From: JABDLO01 sp041749255
GTDB taxonomy: Bacteria > Bacteroidota > Bacteroidia > Chitinophagales > Saprospiraceae
Direction: 5' to 3'
DNA: 64,000 nt
Assembly: GCA_041749255.1 (NCBI GenBank)
Contig: JBGTBR010000004.1
Location: 1 to 64,000, forward strand
In this document: one piece after another, positions 60,618 to 64,000 of the stretch
How the letters are laid out: the number at the start of each line of letters is the position of its first letter
How positions within the stretch are numbered: position 1 is the first letter of the stretch
Notes under the pieces: generated by a model
Databases searched by the model: none
What the model saw: the letters and a program-made list of their open reading frames with translations, nothing else
Told to the model about the DNA's origin: nothing
Translations under genes and position numbers: made by a program

Positions 60618-61988
60618 ATGAAGAATCTATACCTATTGAGTGCCTTTTTACTTTGGACTTTTCCTTTAAGCCTGATATCGCAGGTTTGGGAAGCAACGGA
60701 TCCAGGCTTTCCTAATCCTGTTCAGACCTGGCGAATAACCGTTGTGGATGAAAATGTTGCATGGACATATGGTTTTACCCTCGATCCTGAAGTTCCCGAT
60801 GGTGCCGAGTGGACATTTTCAGATTATTTTATTAGTAAAACTGTGGATGGAGGCAACTCATGGCAAACATATTCATTTCCACAGGGAGCTGCCGGATTTT
60901 TATCCAATATTGCATCCATTAGTGCTGATGTCGCCTGGGTAGCTTATTTTGATTTTGATGAAGGCAGTAAATTGCTAAAGACTACGGATGGCGGTGCATC
61001 CTGGGAGACTCTCAATATTGATTTGGAGAGCTTTATAGGGAGTGTACATTTTTATAATGAGAGTGACGGAATTGTCCTGGCAGATCCTTTTGAAGGCGAA
61101 TTTCAAGTGTTTTTAACTGATGACGGAGGCGATACGTGGACACAAATACATCAACCTGATATCCCGGCAGCTTTAGATGACGATGAATGGATGTGGCCGG
61201 GTATGTTTACCACCCATGGCGATTGGATTTGGTCAAATACTGAGTATGGAAGAGTGCTGTATTCCCAAGACCGGGGTAATACCTGGAGCATTTTTGAAAG
61301 CCCGGAGGGCTCTGAAGGGCAATATTCCCACCATTTGGCTTCTGATGATGAGGGTAATCTGTATTTCAATTTTATCCTGATAGATCCTGATACGGACGAG
61401 GAATTGGGCGTTCTACTGTTCAGGCGTGGGTTGGATGATGATGAATGGACAGATATTACACCAGAGAATAATGAAAATTGGATAGCAGGGTTATCAGGTG
61501 TTCCCGGAACAGGAACTATGATAATGCATATTGGAAATGTGGATGAAACCTGGGTGAGCTACGACAAAGGAAATTCATGGACAACAATTGACGATTCTCA
61601 TCGTGTTGGTTTTGTATCTTTCTTCAATGAAAGCTCAGGGTTTACCTGTGAAATGCCATTAAGCTATAATGAACCCTCAAGGTTTGTATACAGATATGTT
61701 GGATCACCTCTAACCGGATTATTACTCCAGAAGCCATTGAATGTCTCACTTTCTGTCTTTCCCAATCCGGTAGTCAATCATTTGAATGTTCATTTTGAAA
61801 GTGAAAATCCTGGCAAATTCTGCATTCTCATAAATGATCTCAAAGGTAAACTGATGCATAAACTGGATATAAGCGAAACCCAATCTTTTACCCGTTTGAT
61901 GGATTTGAGTGATTATCCCAATGGAGTTTATATTCTAACCCTTTGCAACGATGCCGGAATGAAGAGTACAAAATTTTTGAAATTTTAA
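60618..61988 (+). CDS. T9SS-exported protein with BNR/photosystem-stability-factor-like repeats
   Basis: The protein has 456 residues from the ATG at 60618 (signal peptide NLYLLSAFLLWTFPLSLIS). Repeats of the SxDxGxTW type are visible: SKTVDGGNSWQTYSF, KTTDGGASWETL, LTDDGGDTWTQI, YSQDRGNTWSIF and VSYDKGNSWTTI, which build a beta-propeller. Residues about 375-456 form a type A T9SS sorting domain (SVFPNPVVNHLNV, YPNGVYILTL). It should be exported to the cell surface. No active site is recognised. An adhesive or binding role is possible. Confidence 0.88.
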   Translation: MKNLYLLSAFLLWTFPLSLISQVWEATDPGFPNPVQTWRITVVDENVAWTYGFTLDPEVPDGAEWTFSDYFISKTVDGGNSWQTYSFPQGAAGFLSNIASISADVAWVAYFDFDEGSKLLKTTDGGASWETLNIDLESFIGSVHFYNESDGIVLADPFEGEFQVFLTDDGGDTWTQIHQPDIPAALDDDEWMWPGMFTTHGDWIWSNTEYGRVLYSQDRGNTWSIFESPEGSEGQYSHHLASDDEGNLYFNFILIDPDTDEELGVLLFRRGLDDDEWTDITPENNENWIAGLSGVPGTGTMIMHIGNVDETWVSYDKGNSWTTIDDSHRVGFVSFFNESSGFTCEMPLSYNEPSRFVYRYVGSPLTGLLLQKPLNVSLSVFPNPVVNHLNVHFESENPGKFCILINDLKGKLMHKLDISETQSFTRLMDLSDYPNGVYILTLCNDAGMKSTKFLKF

Positions 61989-62027
61989 ATATTACATCGA
62001 TTTTCATGACTTAAACATCTCATTACT

Positions 62028-62609
62028 ATGAATGGCTTTGTAAAAATGTACCAATCATGTGTTTTGATTCTCATTTTATCAGGAATAGGATGTACATATT
62101 CAATAGAGCCCTTTTTTGAGGAGGAAGATGCTATATTTCTTCCGCAACTTTTGGGTGAATGGGCATCGGAAGATGGAAGTGGTATCATAATAGATAGCCT
62201 GGATTCCAAAACATACCAAATTACTGTTTTTGATTCATTGAGTATAAAAAATTGGATAGGAATGACCACCATGATTGATTCCAGATACTTTATCGATTTA
62301 ACAGAAAATGAAATACCGCTCGGATTGGACGATTTTAAGTTACTGATCCCCATTCATATAGTTAAGCGGCTTATTATTACAAAAGATACCGTATACTTTA
62401 ATAGTATGTGCATTTCATGCGCTTGTGAACTGATAAGCAGCGAGAGTAATATACATTATGTCAGTGATTGCAACTCGGAATTTCCCGATATTTATTTTAG
62501 AGATACTTCAAAAAGGTTGTCACAATTCATTGCTGATCATCCGGTATTATTTGATGATATAGAACCTTCACAATACTTTGTTAGGGTCAATGTGAATCCA
62601 AAAGAGTAA
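62028..62609 (+). CDS. Putative lipoprotein of unknown function
   Basis: The 193-residue protein has a lipoprotein signal (MYQSCVLILILSGIGC; ATG at 62028 or 62046). The mature part begins with acidic residues (EPFFEEEDA), then LLGEWASEDGSGIIIDSL, a start typical of lipocalin-like or small beta-barrel lipoproteins. Four cysteines lie near residues 125-145 (MCISCACEL, SDCNSEF). Family unknown. It starts 39 bp after the T9SS protein gene and may share its transcript. Confidence 0.65.
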   Translation: MNGFVKMYQSCVLILILSGIGCTYSIEPFFEEEDAIFLPQLLGEWASEDGSGIIIDSLDSKTYQITVFDSLSIKNWIGMTTMIDSRYFIDLTENEIPLGLDDFKLLIPIHIVKRLIITKDTVYFNSMCISCACELISSESNIHYVSDCNSEFPDIYFRDTSKRLSQFIADHPVLFDDIEPSQYFVRVNVNPKE

Positions 62610-62776
62610 TTGTTTTTCTCTGGGGTAAATCGGTGACTTCAAAAAAACAATTCTGATATACATCGCGTGTATTTAAGATTTAATGCTATAAATTGGATTA
62701 TCTGGAATCGAAATACAAATAAAAATAGGTAAATATCAATCCTGTTGCATTTGATTAATTCACCAAAGAAAACAAA

Positions 62777-63640
62777 ATGAAAAACATTATTTACACTTTA
62801 CAACTCGCAATGTTAATTTGTGCTACTGGTAATCTTTATGGCCAATTAAAAGCTATTGACGAGCCGGTTGACTCAGCTAAGATGTACAAAATTGAACTGA
62901 AAAACGGAGCAGTGGTGATCGGCAACATATTACAAAAAGATTCAATGTATGTGTTAATGAAAACATCATCAACACCTGAAATTGAAATCCCAGTTTTAAA
63001 AATCAAAAGCATACTCGAAGTTGACAAATCAAAATTAAAAAAAAGTGATTACTGGTTCCTAAACCCTTCTGCGAAAAGGTATTTTTTTGGACTATCTGCT
63101 TTTCCTTTACAAAAAGGTGAAGGGTACTACCAGAATACTTATATTATAGTAAACTCTTTCAATGTCGGTATAACCAATAATATTACTGTTGGTGGGGGAC
63201 TTTCTGTTTTCAATTTTATTGGAGATAGTTTTGAATCAATTCTTTTTATAACACCAAAAGTTGGATTTGAAGTAGCAAAAGAGTTTCATGCTGGTTTTGG
63301 AGTTTCATATGCAACTACTCCAGGCGTCAGCTCTGGCAGAAGTAATTTAGGGATTATATATGGAATGGGAACGTATGGCAATTTAAATCATAATCTAACC
63401 GGTGGTTTGGGATGGGGATTTCTTGAAGGAGAATTTTCAGGGGAACCCATTGTTACTTTTTCAGGCATGACACGAATGTCTAAAAATGTTGCATTGGTAA
63501 CTGAAAATTGGTTCTTTACGACCACTAATGGCGATATAGTTTACTCATACGGAATAAGATTTTTTGGAAAGAAAATTACATTCGATTTAGCAATCATCAG
63601 GAATTATATTCCATATGTAGACTTTGTACTGAAATTTTGA
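62777..63640 (+). CDS. Secreted beta-rich protein of unknown function
   Basis: The 287-residue protein has a signal peptide ending near NLYGQ (residue 23). The first domain (about 35-95: YKIELKNGAVVIGNILQKDSMYVLMKT, EIPVLKIKSI) resembles an Sm-like or small beta module often found in Bacteroidota envelope proteins. The rest has alternating strands with many aromatic and glycine residues (GLSAFPLQKGEGYYQN, KVGFEVAKEFHAGFGVSYA), consistent with an outer-membrane barrel ending YIPYVDFVLKF. Function unknown. Confidence 0.68.
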   Translation: MKNIIYTLQLAMLICATGNLYGQLKAIDEPVDSAKMYKIELKNGAVVIGNILQKDSMYVLMKTSSTPEIEIPVLKIKSILEVDKSKLKKSDYWFLNPSAKRYFFGLSAFPLQKGEGYYQNTYIIVNSFNVGITNNITVGGGLSVFNFIGDSFESILFITPKVGFEVAKEFHAGFGVSYATTPGVSSGRSNLGIIYGMGTYGNLNHNLTGGLGWGFLEGEFSGEPIVTFSGMTRMSKNVALVTENWFFTTTNGDIVYSYGIRFFGKKITFDLAIIRNYIPYVDFVLKF

Positions 63641-63676
63641 AAAATCAACTTGAGTTTTATCGACTTGAATCAAGAT

Positions 63677-64000
63677 TTATAATTTCAAAATATTTTTTAG
63701 TTCTTCTTTTTTTTCCGGACTGATCGGCAGTATGGCTTGATCTTCCATTACAAGTTTATTAACTCTACCTCTTATATACTTAGAAATAAAATTTAAATTG
63801 ATGGTATGACTACGATGGATCCTGTAAAAAGGAAAACCTTCTAATTGCCTTTCAACCTCTTTTAAAGGTTTTGAGATGACATATTTTTCTTTAGCCGTAA
63901 AAATGGTTGTATAATTGGCATCGGATTCAAGCCTGATTATTGTGCATATAGGTATAAATTCAATGCCTTCTCTGACAGATACTGGTAGCTTTTCGAAACG
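63677..64000 (-). CDS. LytTR-domain response regulator (C-terminal part, truncated by the window edge)
   Basis: The frame is open from the edge to the stop at 63677-63679, giving 107 residues without a start. It reads as a LytTR DNA-binding domain: VREGIEFIPICTIIRLESDANYTTIFTAKEKYVI, SKPLKEVERQLEG, FYRIHRSHTINLNFISKYIRG and a C-terminal LPISPEKKEELKNIL. In Bacteroidota this domain normally follows a receiver domain and works with a LytS-like histidine kinase. The missing 5' part lies beyond 64000. Confidence 0.9.
   Translation of the reverse strand, partial: RFEKLPVSVREGIEFIPICTIIRLESDANYTTIFTAKEKYVISKPLKEVERQLEGFPFYRIHRSHTINLNFISKYIRGRVNKLVMEDQAILPISPEKKEELKNILKL

Overview
The window looks like about 64 kb of chromosome from a member of the Bacteroidota, most likely a Saprospiria-like or other environmental lineage (inference). 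The signs are: AT-rich DNA; start codons without Shine-Dalgarno sequences; repeated use of the Bacteroidota -7 promoter box TAnnTTTG (rplM, pyrH, pckA, adk, YebC); proteins with type IX secretion (T9SS) C-terminal sorting domains; a TonB-dependent receptor with an N-terminal carboxypeptidase-like domain; the alternative GlmU-like protein; type B L31; and an AraC regulator with a membrane-embedded N-terminus. No tRNA, rRNA, transposase, integrase, phage or CRISPR array was seen.

Layout. 1-2160: one or two single-gene modules (alpha/beta hydrolase; small membrane protein) bounded by long imperfect hairpins that resemble integron attC sites. 2539-9231: a 2230-residue T9SS surface protein. 9509-14071: HAD hydrolase, a candidate small RNA, recX, then on the minus strand the translation cluster rplM-rpsI-rpsB-tsf followed by pyrH with its own promoter. 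14482-28968: metabolic and envelope genes on the plus strand (lipoprotein, FMN reductase, GH3 beta-glucosidase, SDR protein, M16 peptidase, DUF6157, VOC protein, saccharopine-dehydrogenase-like protein, AraC regulator, acyltransferase), with a minus-strand CBS protein and a long word-like repeat tract at 18971-19615. 29490-46875: ssb1, MFS transporter, FAS1 protein, YebC, M14 peptidase, NlpC/P60, adk, obg, TPR protein, methyltransferase-like protein, GlmU-like protein, rpmE2, ettA, pckA and an SRPBCC-like protein. 47069-52127: accessory stretch with a sigma/anti-sigma pair, a tandemly duplicated lipoprotein gene and small cysteine-rich secreted proteins. 52128-64000: a frameshifted GMC oxidoreductase with its gluconate-dehydrogenase-subunit-3 partner, an epimerase, ssb2, a TonB receptor operon with two tiny membrane proteins, a sigma factor, a T9SS BNR-repeat protein, two unknown envelope proteins and a truncated LytTR regulator.

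Best leads. (1) Two ssb paralogs 26 kb apart share an elaborate upstream region: paired 12-bp palindromes 21 bp apart, an identical 14-nt element 21 nt ahead of the -7 box, and a 5' leader hairpin whose stem differs in sequence but is kept in position. This suggests co-regulation and perhaps an RNA element. (2) The attC-like hairpins at the left end suggest an integron-like cassette cluster without a visible integrase. (3) The GMC oxidoreductase is split by a one-base loss in an A run, with its FAD-binding motif in the other frame. Secondary leads are a promoter-hairpin-terminator unit before recX, the word-like intergenic repeats, the lipoprotein tandem duplication and the cysteine-rich secreted cluster.
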